Shown here in pieces: positions 31,032 through 39,557 of a stretch of 61,614 bases of DNA. The notes under the pieces are model-generated. The model ran no database searches, was not told where the DNA came from, and saw only the letters and a program-made list of their open reading frames with translations. The DNA is from Planctomycetota bacterium (lineage in GTDB: Bacteria > Planctomycetota > B15-G4 > JADJEK01), in assembly GCA_016213895.1 (NCBI GenBank), contig JACQZJ010000012.1:1-61614 (forward strand), written 5' to 3'. Each line of letters opens with the position of its first letter. The stretch's first letter is position 1. The translations under genes and the position numbers were made by a program.

Positions 31032-32979
31032 TCAGGAGCGCCAGCCGGGCGCCGCCGGCCCCGGCGCGGAGCCCGCGGACCCGCTGATCGGCGAGAAGCT
31101 CGGGCCGTACCGCATCGTCTCCCTGATCGGCGCGGGCGGCATGGGCGCGGTCTACCTCGGCGTGGACGAAGCGCTCGAGCGCAAGGCCGCGCTCAAGGTG
31201 CTCTCGCTGCTCAGCCCGCGCTGGATGGCGCGCTTCATCGCCGAGGCCCGCCATCAGGCGCGGCTCGACCACCCGAACATCGTCTCGGTCTACGGCGCCG
31301 GCTCCGCGTTGGTGCGCGGCATCGAGGTGCACTACATCGCCCTGAAGTTCATCGAGGGCAGCTCGCTGGCCGGCCTCGTGCGCCGCCAGGGGCCCTTCGA
31401 TCCGGTCCAGGCCACGGAGCTGATCCTCGACGCCGCGCGCGGCCTGAACTACGTGCACTCGGAGGGCTTCATCCACCGCGACGTCAAGCCGAGCAACATC
31501 CTGGTCGATCTGGGCGAGCGCGCGCTGATCTCGGACTTCGGCGTCTCGCGCGGCCAGAGCTCGGCCGCGGGCGAGCCGGCGACCGGCGGGGAGTTCCTGG
31601 GCACGTGGACCTACGCCGCGCCCGAACAGATCGCCCGCCGTCCCCTGGACGGCCGCTCCGACATCTACTCGCTCGGCGCCACCTACCTGTTCGCGCTCAC
31701 GGGCGTCGAGCTTCAGGACGAGGGGCCGCGCGGCCCCGACCCGGCGAAGAGGCTCGCCGGTATCGACCCGGCCCTGCCGGCGCCGGTGCGCCACACGCTG
31801 ACTCGGATGCTGCAGGTCGAGCCGCAGGACCGATTCCCGTCCATGCTGAGCTGCCTCGAGGCGCTCGAACGCGCGCTCGCCGCGCTGAGCGCGGGGGCCG
31901 CGGACGGCCAGGCGGCCGAACCGGGCGCGAGCGCCGCGCGCGCGGGCCGCGGCCGGCTTGCGACCGCCGGCAGGATCTTCTCCTGCCTGCTCGCCGCGCT
32001 CACGGTCGCGGCCGTCTTTTTCCTCTGGCGCCACGGCGCCGACAGCGCCGGCAGCGACGAGGTGGTCGAGGTCTCTCCCGGGCCGGGGCCGGCCTTCTCC
32101 GCCGATGCCGGGCCGGGGCTCCCGAGCGTGGATGCGCCCTTTCCGCTCACCGCAGAGGGCGGCGCCGCCGACCCGGACGCGCGTGCGGCGCCGGAGAGCG
32201 CGCAGCCGGCGCCAGCGGCGCCGTCCGGGCCGTCGCCGCTGGCGCTCGAGGTGGCGGACGAGCGCGTGAGCTTCCTCGCCGAGGTCGGTGAAGTGGAGCA
32301 GCTGGCGGCCGGCGGAGCAGCGCCGGCCGAGGTGCGGCGGCGCGTGTCCGAGCTGCTCAGCGTGCGCCTCGGCCAGCTGGACCGGCGGGCGTACGAGCAG
32401 CGCGACACGGGCGCGGCGCTGGCCCTGGACGAGCTGGCCGACGAGATCGTGCCGCGCCTCGCCGCGGTGCTCGACGGGCTCGTGGTCGGTCCGGTCGAGT
32501 CGGGCGGCCTGCTGCTCGAGGTCGACGCCTTTCCGGTCACGATCCTGCAGTTCACCGCCTACCTGATGCATGTCACGCGCTCGGACCCGCGGCGCTCGCT
32601 CGCGCCCTTCCTCGTGCCGGCGGAGTTGACGTCCGCGATCTGGGTCGAGTTCCAGAGCCCGCGCCGCTTCCGCCGGCCGCGCTACGACTTCCTCCTCGAT
32701 CCGGTGGTCGCGTTGAGCCCGCTCGGCATAGACGAGGTGGCGCGATACGCCGGCAAGCGCGTTCCGACCAAGCAGGAGTGGGAGGAGGCCGTGGCCCCGC
32801 TGCTCGCCGCGGGCACCATCGCGGGCGCCAGTGCGGGCGACGCACAGGTCAAGGAGCGCGTGATCTGGGACGGGGATTGCTGTTACGCCGCGCTGGAGGA
32901 GCAGGGCCCCCTGTTCCAGCAGGAGGTGAACGTGGGCAAGCGCCTGCGGGGGCTGCGGCTGGTGCGCGAGGCGAAGTAG
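31024..32979 (+). CDS. Membrane Ser/Thr protein kinase with degenerate FGE-sulfatase (SUMF1-like) domain
   Basis: The 651-residue protein has a complete Hanks-type kinase domain (29-290): glycine loop IGAGGMGAVY, Lys58, HRDVKPSN (151-158), DFG (171-173) and APE (199-201). One membrane segment follows near 318-335. The extracytoplasmic part has an Ala/Pro linker, a helical segment, and at about 515-650 a domain recalling formylglycine-generating enzyme: FPVTILQFTAYL, VVALSPLGIDEVARYAGKRVPTKQEWEEA and a closing GKRLRGLRLVRE. The usual GG/WxxA and catalytic Cys features of FGE are weak or absent, so it is probably a binding or sensing module. All kinase residues needed for catalysis are present. 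Confidence 0.9.
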   Translation: MSDQERQPGAAGPGAEPADPLIGEKLGPYRIVSLIGAGGMGAVYLGVDEALERKAALKVLSLLSPRWMARFIAEARHQARLDHPNIVSVYGAGSALVRGIEVHYIALKFIEGSSLAGLVRRQGPFDPVQATELILDAARGLNYVHSEGFIHRDVKPSNILVDLGERALISDFGVSRGQSSAAGEPATGGEFLGTWTYAAPEQIARRPLDGRSDIYSLGATYLFALTGVELQDEGPRGPDPAKRLAGIDPALPAPVRHTLTRMLQVEPQDRFPSMLSCLEALERALAALSAGAADGQAAEPGASAARAGRGRLATAGRIFSCLLAALTVAAVFFLWRHGADSAGSDEVVEVSPGPGPAFSADAGPGLPSVDAPFPLTAEGGAADPDARAAPESAQPAPAAPSGPSPLALEVADERVSFLAEVGEVEQLAAGGAAPAEVRRRVSELLSVRLGQLDRRAYEQRDTGAALALDELADEIVPRLAAVLDGLVVGPVESGGLLLEVDAFPVTILQFTAYLMHVTRSDPRRSLAPFLVPAELTSAIWVEFQSPRRFRRPRYDFLLDPVVALSPLGIDEVARYAGKRVPTKQEWEEAVAPLLAAGTIAGASAGDAQVKERVIWDGDCCYAALEEQGPLFQQEVNVGKRLRGLRLVREAK

Positions 32980-32992
32980 CCGCGCGCGCGGC

Positions 32993-34660
32993 TCACACTC
33001 CCACGATCGCGCCGTCGATCACGTCGATCTCGCGCGCCAGCGGCGCCTTCGGCAGGCCGGGCATGCGCAGCATGTCGCCGGTCAGGACCACGAGGAAGCC
33101 GGCGCCGGCGTTGACCTGGACGTTTCGCACCGTCACCTCGAAGGCGGCGGGCCGGCCGCGCACGCGCGGATCATCGGTGAGAGAGCTGTGCGTCTTGGCG
33201 ATGCACACCGGCAGGTGCTGGTAGCCGAGCCGCTGGATGTCCTCCAGGTCCGCCCGCGCGGCGCTGGTGAAGATCACGGCGTCGGCGCCGTACATCTTCC
33301 TGGCGACCGCGAAGATCTTCTCGGGAACGGGGTCGGCGGGCTCGTAGAGGCGCCGCACCGGCTTGGGGCCGGACGCGGCCTCCTGCATGACCAGGCGCGC
33401 CAGGTCGACGGCGCCCTCTCCGCCCCTGGCGAAGTGGTCGGCCGCCGCGAACGCGATGTGCCGTTCCTCGCAGCGCGCCCGCACTGCGTCGATCTCCGCT
33501 TGCGCGTCGCTGGCGAAGCGGTTGAGTGCGACGATCGGGCGCTGGCCGAAGTGCCCGATGTTCTCGACGTGCTTCTCCAGGTTGGGCAGGCCGCGGCGCA
33601 CCGCTTCGACGTCGGGGACGAGCAAGCGCTCGCGCGGCACGCCGCCGTGCATCTTCAGGGCGCGCACCGTGGCCACGAGCACCACCGCGGCGGTCTCAAG
33701 GCCGGCCGCCTGGCACTTGATGTCGAAGAACTTCTCGGCCCCGAGGTCGAAGCCGAAGCCCGCCTCGGTGATGGCCCAGTCGGCGCAGTGCAGGGCCATG
33801 CGCGTGGCGAGCACGCTGTTGCAGCCGTGGGCGATGTTGGCGAAGGGGCCGCCGTGGACGAGCGCCGGCGTGCCCTCGAGCGTTTGCACCAGGTTGGGGC
33901 GGATGGCGTCCCGCAGCAGCGCGAGCATGGCGCCCGTGCCCTGCAGCTTGCCGGCCGTGACCGGCTCGCCCGCGTAGGTGAAGGCGACGAGCGTGCGGTC
34001 GATGCGCTGGCGCAGATCCTCGAACCCTGAGGCGAGGCAGAGCATGGCCATGACCTCGGAGGCCGCGGTGATGTCGAAGCCCGTCTCGCGGGGCACGCCC
34101 TGGCGCGTGCCGCCAAGCCCGACGATGACGTTTCTCAGCGAGCGGTCGTTCATGTCCATGACGCGGCGCCAGAGGATGCGGCGCGGGTCGATGCGCAGCT
34201 CGTTGCCGTGGTAGAGGTGGTTGTCGAGCAGGGCGGCGAGCAGGTTGTTGGCCGTGGTGACGGCGTGGAAGTCGCCTGTGAAGTGCAAGTTGATGCGCGC
34301 AGCGGGGAGGATCTGGCTGCAGCCGCCGCCCGTGGCGCCGCCCTTCATGCCCATGCACGGCCCGAGCGAGGGCTCGCGCAGGGCGAGGCAGGCCGACTCG
34401 CCCAGGCGCTGGAAGGCCTGGCCGAGGCCGATCGTGGTCGTGGTCTTGCCCTCGCCCGCGGGCGTGGGCGTGATGGCCGAGACCAGGATCAAGCGCGGTT
34501 CGGCCGGGCGCGCGCGCGGGCGCTCGAGCACGCCGAGATCGACCTTGGCGATCTCGTCGCCGTAGCGGAACAGGTCCCCGTGCTCGAGGCCGAGCAGACC
34601 TGCCACCTCGTCGATGGGGCGGGGCGTGACCCTCTGTGCGATCTCCACGTCGGACAACAT
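32993..34660 (-). CDS. fhs: Formate-tetrahydrofolate ligase
   Basis: This enzyme makes 10-formyl-tetrahydrofolate from formate, ATP and THF. The 555-residue protein has the ATP-binding loop PTPAGEGKTTTTIG (65-78). It also has LREPSLGPCMGMKGGATGGG, HFTGDFHAVTTANNLL, and a C-terminal GAGFLVVLTGDMLRMPGLP. ATG 34660 is preceded by AAGGAG at the right distance. A TATCCT box is seen about 24 bases upstream. The length is typical. It is monocistronic and convergent with the kinase gene, with 13 bases between stop codons. Confidence 0.96.
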   Translation of the reverse strand: MLSDVEIAQRVTPRPIDEVAGLLGLEHGDLFRYGDEIAKVDLGVLERPRARPAEPRLILVSAITPTPAGEGKTTTTIGLGQAFQRLGESACLALREPSLGPCMGMKGGATGGGCSQILPAARINLHFTGDFHAVTTANNLLAALLDNHLYHGNELRIDPRRILWRRVMDMNDRSLRNVIVGLGGTRQGVPRETGFDITAASEVMAMLCLASGFEDLRQRIDRTLVAFTYAGEPVTAGKLQGTGAMLALLRDAIRPNLVQTLEGTPALVHGGPFANIAHGCNSVLATRMALHCADWAITEAGFGFDLGAEKFFDIKCQAAGLETAAVVLVATVRALKMHGGVPRERLLVPDVEAVRRGLPNLEKHVENIGHFGQRPIVALNRFASDAQAEIDAVRARCEERHIAFAAADHFARGGEGAVDLARLVMQEAASGPKPVRRLYEPADPVPEKIFAVARKMYGADAVIFTSAARADLEDIQRLGYQHLPVCIAKTHSSLTDDPRVRGRPAAFEVTVRNVQVNAGAGFLVVLTGDMLRMPGLPKAPLAREIDVIDGAIVGV

Positions 34661-34683
34661 CGCGGTCTCCTTGGAAGCGGTAC

Positions 34684-34689
34684 AGGATA
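34684..34689 (-). promoter_or_regulatory. Candidate -10 box (TATCCT) for fhs
   Basis: On the minus strand TATCCT lies 23 bases before the fhs ATG. No good -35 is visible at 16-18 bases. It is listed because the same hexamer occurs before two other gene starts (47811 and 57048). Confidence 0.3.
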
Positions 34690-34814
34690 GGCAAAGGCGC
34701 CGCGCGCGCGAGGGCCTGCCCGGGCTCGGTGTGGCGTCGTCCGCAGGGATTCTCCCGGCCATCACGGCCGCCGCGAGGCGAGCTGACGGGATCTTGCCTC
34801 TCACGCGTTCAGCG

Positions 34815-35243
34815 TCAGCGAGCCCCGGCGGCCTGGACCTCGCGCATGCTGATCAGGCCGCGTTTCCGCCAGCCGAGTTCGAGCAGCCAGGTTCTCGCTC
34901 GCGCCAGAGGAGGGTCCCCGTCCCTTTCGCTCGGGCCTCGGGGCAGCCGGCCCGCGGTCTCCTTCCAGCCTCCGAACCAGAGCCCGCTCGTGAAGGGATC
35001 AAGCAGGGCCTTCCAAAGCCGCGCCGCGTGCCGCCGCGCGTTGTTCAGCACGTAGCACAGGGCGTTTCTCACCTCGCGCGGCGTCCGCAGGATGCGGGCG
35101 TGGTAGCGGTCGGCGAACACCCGCCCGTGGCGCTCCCAGAGCCGGTTGAGCGTCTTGGCCAGGCGAATCAGGAGCCCCTGCATGCCCTTTGCCAGCGTCT
35201 CGCGGTCCTGCCCGCTTGCGACGCATCCCCGGGCTCCCCAGGC
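34815..35243 (-). pseudogene. Remnant of a REP-associated tyrosine transposase (RAYT, IS200-like)
   Basis: About 142 codons of open frame read GQDRETLAKGMQGLLIRLAK, then GRVFADRYHARILRTPREV and NALCYVLNNARRHA. These are the typical second half of a Y1-type transposase of the RAYT group, and the last motif holds the catalytic Tyr helix. The N-terminal HUH part is missing: the frame is closed by a stop at 35244-35246, exactly where the 61-bp REP-like element begins. An ATG at 35183 would give a 122-residue product that could not work. The C-terminal tail (residues after about 75) is unlike standard RAYTs. I call it a 5'-truncated relic. Confidence 0.75.
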
Positions 35244-35302
35244 TCAAGCAATCCGCCTGAGAATCGTGAATTCCAGATGAGCCTCTCCTGCGGAGAGGCT
35301 CA
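35242..35302 (-). repeat. REP-like palindromic element, copy B
   Basis: This is the partner of the copy at 22598-22658, in opposite orientation. On the minus strand it begins with the same hairpin (11-bp stem, GCA loop) and ends at the sequence abutting the RAYT remnant. Five base differences from copy A were counted by eye, all in the tail, none in the hairpin. Confidence 0.75.
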
Positions 35303-35369
35303 GGCACGCCGCCGCCGGGCTATGCCCGCCGCTCAGGTCTGCTACTCTGGACGGACGAGGAGCAGCGGC

Positions 35370-35789
35370 ATGGCGCTGAGCGCGTTCGACGACAAGGCGT
35401 GTCCGCCGGTGGAACGGACGCTGGAGGAGGCGCTCGGCCGGGCGAGCGGCCTGTGGTGTCGGCTGAAGGACGACCTGCAGGCCGCGTACGGGCCGCTCCT
35501 CGAGGAGTGGAGCTTCTCCGGCAAGGCGTATGGATGGTCGTTTCGCCTGAAGCAGAAGAAGCGGGTCCTCGTCTACATGACGCCGTGCCGCGCGCACTTC
35601 CTCGCTTCGTTCGCGCTGGGCGAGAAGGCGTGTCTCGCGGCCCACGCGATGGAGCTTCCGGCGTCCCTTCTGGCGATCATCGACGCTGCACCGCAGTACG
35701 CCGAGGGGCGGGGAGTGAGGATCCCGGTGCGGAGCAAGCGGGACCTGGAGAACGTGGAGAAGGTGGCGGCGCTCAAGGTCGCGCACTGA
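35370..35789 (+). CDS. DUF3788 family protein
   Basis: A 139-residue cytosolic protein: EWSFSGKAYGWSFRLKQKKRVLVYMTP and FALGEKACLAA are typical of DUF3788 (small proteins related in fold to DUF1801/YdhG-like). The C-terminus RIPVRSKRDLENVEKVAALKVAH also fits. ATG 35370 has GAGGAG at 35357-35362, and a TACTCT box is 27 bases before the ATG. Function unknown; there is no operon partner. It sits immediately beside the REP-like element. Confidence 0.8.
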   Translation: MALSAFDDKACPPVERTLEEALGRASGLWCRLKDDLQAAYGPLLEEWSFSGKAYGWSFRLKQKKRVLVYMTPCRAHFLASFALGEKACLAAHAMELPASLLAIIDAAPQYAEGRGVRIPVRSKRDLENVEKVAALKVAH

Positions 35790-35857
35790 CGAGGGCCGGC
35801 CGCAGCGGCCGCTGGCGGAGAAGGGAGCGCGTCGGCTCGCCGCGCGAGCCAACGCGC

Positions 35858-35863
35858 TAGACT
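35858..35863 (+). promoter_or_regulatory. Candidate -10 box (TAGACT) before the M2 peptidase gene
   Basis: TAGACT lies 47 bases before ATG 35911. The identical hexamer is found before greA (minus strand, 45405-45410) and before the DUF1028 gene (46217-46222). No clear -35 is seen. Confidence 0.3.
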
Positions 35864-35910
35864 GCCGCGCGTATGGACTCACCCGTGGCGCCGTTCCTGG
35901 AGGATCGAAG

Positions 35911-37719
35911 ATGGGGCGCAGCCTCTTTCTCGCGGCGCTGGCCGCGATCGTGGTCGTGTCCGGCCTTGCTTGCTACACCGCGATGAAGCCCGAGCCGCCC
36001 GCTGACCCGGAGGTCCAGGCCTTCCTGGACTCGTACACCGCGGGAATGCTCGATCTCTACTACGAGGCCGAGCAGGCCGGCTGGCTGGCGCAGACCGACG
36101 TCTGCGACGAGCACACCGCGGCCCACATCGAGGCGGGGAAGCGGCTCTCCGCGTTCACCGGCGGCGCCGAGAGTATCGAGCGGGCGCGGGCCCTGCTCGC
36201 GCGCCGCTCCGCGCTCCCGGAACTGCAGGTGCGCCAGCTCGAGCGGGTGTTGCTCACGGCCGCGGAGAACCCCGGCACCGTCCCCGAGGTCGTGCGCCAG
36301 CGCATCGAGGCCGAGGGCAAGCAGAGCCAGACGCTGGACGGCTTCGTCTTCCACATGGAGACCGCCGGCGGCGGGATGAAGGAAGTGACGCCGAACGACA
36401 TCGACGACGTCCTCAGGAAGTCGACCGACCTCGCCGAGCGCCTGCGCGCCTGGAACGCCTCCAAGGCCGTGGGCCCGGTCCTCAAGGACGGCCTGGTCGC
36501 GCTGCGCGGCCTGCGCAACGCGGTGGCGCGCGAGATGGGATACGACAGCTTCTTCGCCCTGCAGGTCGCCGACTACGGCATGACCTCAGCAGAGATGATG
36601 GAGATGATGGGGCGCTTCGTCGAGGACATCCGGCCGCTCTACGAGCAGATCCACTGCTACGCCAAGCGGCGCCTGGCCGAGCGCTACGGCCAGCCGGTCC
36701 CGAAGCGCATCCCCGCCCACTGGCTCGGCAACCGCTGGGGCCAGGAGTGGCCCGGCCTGGTCGAGGGAGTCGACCTCGACCCTCTCTTCTCCGGCAAGAA
36801 GCCCGAGGAGCTTGTCCGCTGCGCCGAGGACTTCTACGTGTCCATGGGCCTCCCGGCGCTGCCGCAAGTGTTCTGGGAGAAGTCCGACCTCTACGAGCTG
36901 CCGGCGGGCGCGCCGCGCAAGAAGAACACGCACGCCAGCGCCTGGCACCTCGACCTGGGCGCCGACGTGCGCTCGCTCATGAGCGTCAAGTCGGACTTCA
37001 ACTGGTTCACCACCACGCACCACGAGCTCGGCCACATCTACTACTACCTGTGCTACTCGCGGCCGGAGGTGCCCATCCTGCTCAGGGAGGGCGCGAACCG
37101 CGGCTTCCACGAGGGCATCGGCGAGCTGATCTCGCTGGCCGTGTCGCAGCGGCCGTACCTCGAGGACGTGGGGGTGCTCGGCAAGGACGTCGCGATCGAC
37201 GAGATCCGCTGGCTCTTGAACGACGCCATGACCTCGATCGTGTTCCTGCCGTGGGCCGCGGGCGTGATGACCGGCTTCGAGCACGACCTGTACGAGGAGG
37301 ACCTGCCGGCGGAGCGCCTGAACGCCCGCTGGTGGGAGCTGGTGGCGCGCTTCCAGGGGATCGACCCGCCCGCGCCGCGCGGCGAGGAGTGGTGCGACGC
37401 GGCCACCAAGACGCACATCAACGACGACCCGGGCCAGTACTACGACTACGCCTTCGCCACGGTCCTCAAGTTCCAGTTCCACGACCACGTGGCGCGCGCC
37501 ATCTTGAAGACCGATCCGCGCAGCGCCAACTACCGGGGCAGCAAGGAAGTGGGGGCATTCCTGCGCTCCATCATGGAGCGCGGCGCCACCCGGGACTGGC
37601 GCGAGCTCCTGCGCGAAACGACCGGCCAGGACCTCTCGGGCCGCGCCCTGCTCGACTACTACGCGCCGCTGCTGGCCTGGCTGAAGGAGCAGAACAAGGG
37701 CTGCGACGCCTCGTTCTGA
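35911..37719 (+). CDS. M2-family peptidyl-dipeptidase (ACE-like) lipoprotein
   Basis: The 602-residue protein begins with a lipoprotein signal (VSGLACYT, Cys21). The zinc site is HELGH at 371-375 with the downstream Glu401 in GANRGFHEGIGEL, the arrangement of angiotensin-converting-enzyme homologues. TTHHELGH and the terminal LLDYYAPLLAWLKEQN also match the family. It probably trims dipeptides from peptide C-termini at the cell surface or periplasm. Length is full. The ATG at 35911 follows GGAGGATCGAAG. It is convergent with the aminotransferase gene. Confidence 0.93.
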   Translation: MGRSLFLAALAAIVVVSGLACYTAMKPEPPADPEVQAFLDSYTAGMLDLYYEAEQAGWLAQTDVCDEHTAAHIEAGKRLSAFTGGAESIERARALLARRSALPELQVRQLERVLLTAAENPGTVPEVVRQRIEAEGKQSQTLDGFVFHMETAGGGMKEVTPNDIDDVLRKSTDLAERLRAWNASKAVGPVLKDGLVALRGLRNAVAREMGYDSFFALQVADYGMTSAEMMEMMGRFVEDIRPLYEQIHCYAKRRLAERYGQPVPKRIPAHWLGNRWGQEWPGLVEGVDLDPLFSGKKPEELVRCAEDFYVSMGLPALPQVFWEKSDLYELPAGAPRKKNTHASAWHLDLGADVRSLMSVKSDFNWFTTTHHELGHIYYYLCYSRPEVPILLREGANRGFHEGIGELISLAVSQRPYLEDVGVLGKDVAIDEIRWLLNDAMTSIVFLPWAAGVMTGFEHDLYEEDLPAERLNARWWELVARFQGIDPPAPRGEEWCDAATKTHINDDPGQYYDYAFATVLKFQFHDHVARAILKTDPRSANYRGSKEVGAFLRSIMERGATRDWRELLRETTGQDLSGRALLDYYAPLLAWLKEQNKGCDASF

Positions 37720-37736
37720 GGCGGCGCGGGCGCGCT

Positions 37737-38921
37737 TCAGGAGCGCGGCGCGCTGGCGGCGATCGCGGTGAGCGCCTCGATCGCGGCGTCCACGTCCTGC
37801 TCGGTGTTCGCCGGGCCGATGCTGAAGCGCACCGTGCCGCGCGGGGCCGTGCCCATGTGCTCGTGGATGAGCGGCGCGCACTGCAAGCCGGTGCGCGTGG
37901 CGATGCCGTGGTCCACGTCGAGGAGCGAGCCCACGTCCGCGGGATCGCGCCCGCGCACCGTGACGCTCACGACGGGCAGGCGGTCCTCGAGGCCGGTCGC
38001 GCCGTGCACGGTCACGCCGTCGATCCGCAGGAACGCCTCCTGCAGGCGCGCCAGCAGCTGCATCTCGTGGGCGTAGATCGCGGCCACGCCCTTCTTCGCC
38101 AGGTACTCCTGCGCCAGGTGCAGGCCGATGATGCCGAGCGTGTTGCTCGTGCCCACTTCCAGGCGGTAGGGGTACTCCTCCAGATGGAAGGGGTAGGCCG
38201 ACTTCACACCGGTTCCCCCGGAGCGCGTGATCTTCACCGTCACTCCCTCGCGCACGTACAGGCCGCCGATGCCGGTGGGGCCGAGGAGCGACTTGTGGCC
38301 GGTGAAGGCGAGCGCGTCGATGTGCATGGCCTGCATGTCGATCGGCGCCACGCCCGCGGTCTGCGCCGTGTCGACCACCAGCAGGATGTCGCGCTCGCGG
38401 CACAGGCGGCCGATCTCCTGGAGCGGCTGGATGGTGCCGATCACGTTCGAGCCGTGGTTGACCACGGCCAGGCGCGTGTTCTTCCGCAGGTGGCGCTTGA
38501 ACTCGTCCGGGTCGAGCCGGCAGTCGGCGCCGCACGGCACGAAGTCGCGCGTGATGACGTTGTCCTTCGCCAGGTGGTTCAGCGGCCGGATCACGGAGTT
38601 GTGCTCGAGGACCGTGCTGACCACGTGGTCGCCCTCGTTCACCAGCCCGTGGATGAGGATGTTGAGCGCGTCCGAGGCGTTGTGCGCGAAGCACAAGCGG
38701 TTGGGGTCGGTGCCGTTGAAGAAGCGCGTGAGCTGCGCGCGCGTGGCGGCAATCAGCTCGCCGCCGACCAGACAGAGATCGAAGCCGGACCGGCCGGGGT
38801 TGACGCCGTACTTCTTGTACATGTCCAGCATGCGGTCCATGATCTCGGCGGGCTTCGGGTAGACCGTCGCCGCGTTGTCCAGGTAGATCACGTTCTCGAT
38901 GCCGGTGGGGATCTGCATCAC
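37737..38921 (-). CDS. Class V aminotransferase, cysteine-desulfurase family
   Basis: The 394-residue PLP enzyme has IYLDNAATVYPKP near the start, FAHNASDALN, VLEHNS, the PLP-binding Lys in FTGHKSLLGPTGIGGLYV, and RTGLQCAPLIHEHMGT. The Cys in the last motif corresponds to the mobile-loop Cys of SufS/IscS-type desulfurases. The family resembles TIGR01977-type enzymes, some of which occur with selenium-metabolism genes. It likely abstracts sulfur (or selenium) from cysteine analogues. It is 63 bases downstream of a CGGC metal-binding protein gene on the same strand, so the two may cooperate in metal or chalcogen handling. Confidence 0.88.
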   Translation of the reverse strand: MMQIPTGIENVIYLDNAATVYPKPAEIMDRMLDMYKKYGVNPGRSGFDLCLVGGELIAATRAQLTRFFNGTDPNRLCFAHNASDALNILIHGLVNEGDHVVSTVLEHNSVIRPLNHLAKDNVITRDFVPCGADCRLDPDEFKRHLRKNTRLAVVNHGSNVIGTIQPLQEIGRLCRERDILLVVDTAQTAGVAPIDMQAMHIDALAFTGHKSLLGPTGIGGLYVREGVTVKITRSGGTGVKSAYPFHLEEYPYRLEVGTSNTLGIIGLHLAQEYLAKKGVAAIYAHEMQLLARLQEAFLRIDGVTVHGATGLEDRLPVVSVTVRGRDPADVGSLLDVDHGIATRTGLQCAPLIHEHMGTAPRGTVRFSIGPANTEQDVDAAIEALTAIAASAPRS

Positions 38922-38984
38922 CTGTTCACCTCGACGGCCCGGGTGCGCGCGGACGGAAAGCGCGCCGCCCGCCGCTGGAGCCGC

Positions 38985-39338
38985 TCAGTAGGAGTGCGTG
39001 CCGAGGACGACCTCGACGCCGAACTTGGCCTTGAGCGTGGCCTTCAGGTCGTCGAAGTCGATCGGGCACTGCGCCGTCTCCATGGCGAGCTTCATGCACG
39101 TCGCGAGGTGCACCACCTCGATCTCCCGGCCGAAGTTCTTGAGGATCTCGTTCACCAGCTTCATGCGCGGCACGGTCAGCCCGGGGCAGTCGCCGCAGTG
39201 GGTCATGGCCGCGAGGTCGATCGTCTCGTAGCGGGCCAGTTCGCCGTGCTTCTCGTGGATCGCCTTGTGGCACTTGATGCAGGCGACGCACGACTGGTCC
39301 TTGATCTTCTTGCAGTAGAGGATCGCGATCCTGGTCAT
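38985..39338 (-). CDS. CGGC-domain protein (putative metal-binding)
   Basis: The 117-residue protein has many Cys residues: ILYCKKIKDQSCVACIKCHKA, THCGDCPG, HLATCMKL and ETAQCPID. This is the CGGC domain pattern (here CGDC in place of CGGC), proposed to bind metal. ATG 39338 is preceded by GCGGAGATACTG. It precedes the class V aminotransferase in the same direction. Function is not established. Confidence 0.8.
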   Translation of the reverse strand: MTRIAILYCKKIKDQSCVACIKCHKAIHEKHGELARYETIDLAAMTHCGDCPGLTVPRMKLVNEILKNFGREIEVVHLATCMKLAMETAQCPIDFDDLKATLKAKFGVEVVLGTHSY

Positions 39339-39484
39339 CAGTATCTCCGCGTGGCAGAAGCGGCGGGCGCCTGGTCGGCGCGAGGTCGCAGGAGGTACGA
39401 GGATACGCTCCGGGCGCTGCATGGCAAGGCAGGAGAGCCGGGAAACGGGCGCGCCGGCCTGCCGCGCGCGGCTTGCGAAAGCCC

Positions 39485-39512
39485 TTGCCAACGCGGCCCC
39501 GCCACCTAACCT
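39485..39512 (+). promoter_or_regulatory. Candidate promoter for the C69 dipeptidase gene
   Basis: TTGCCA (39485-39490) and TAACCT (39507-39512) with a 16-base spacer, 45 bases before ATG 39558. The match is moderate and there is no experimental support. Confidence 0.35.
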
Positions 39513-39557
39513 GGTTGCTTCCCGTTCGTTCGGCCGCGCGCCGCTGGAGGATCGCCC

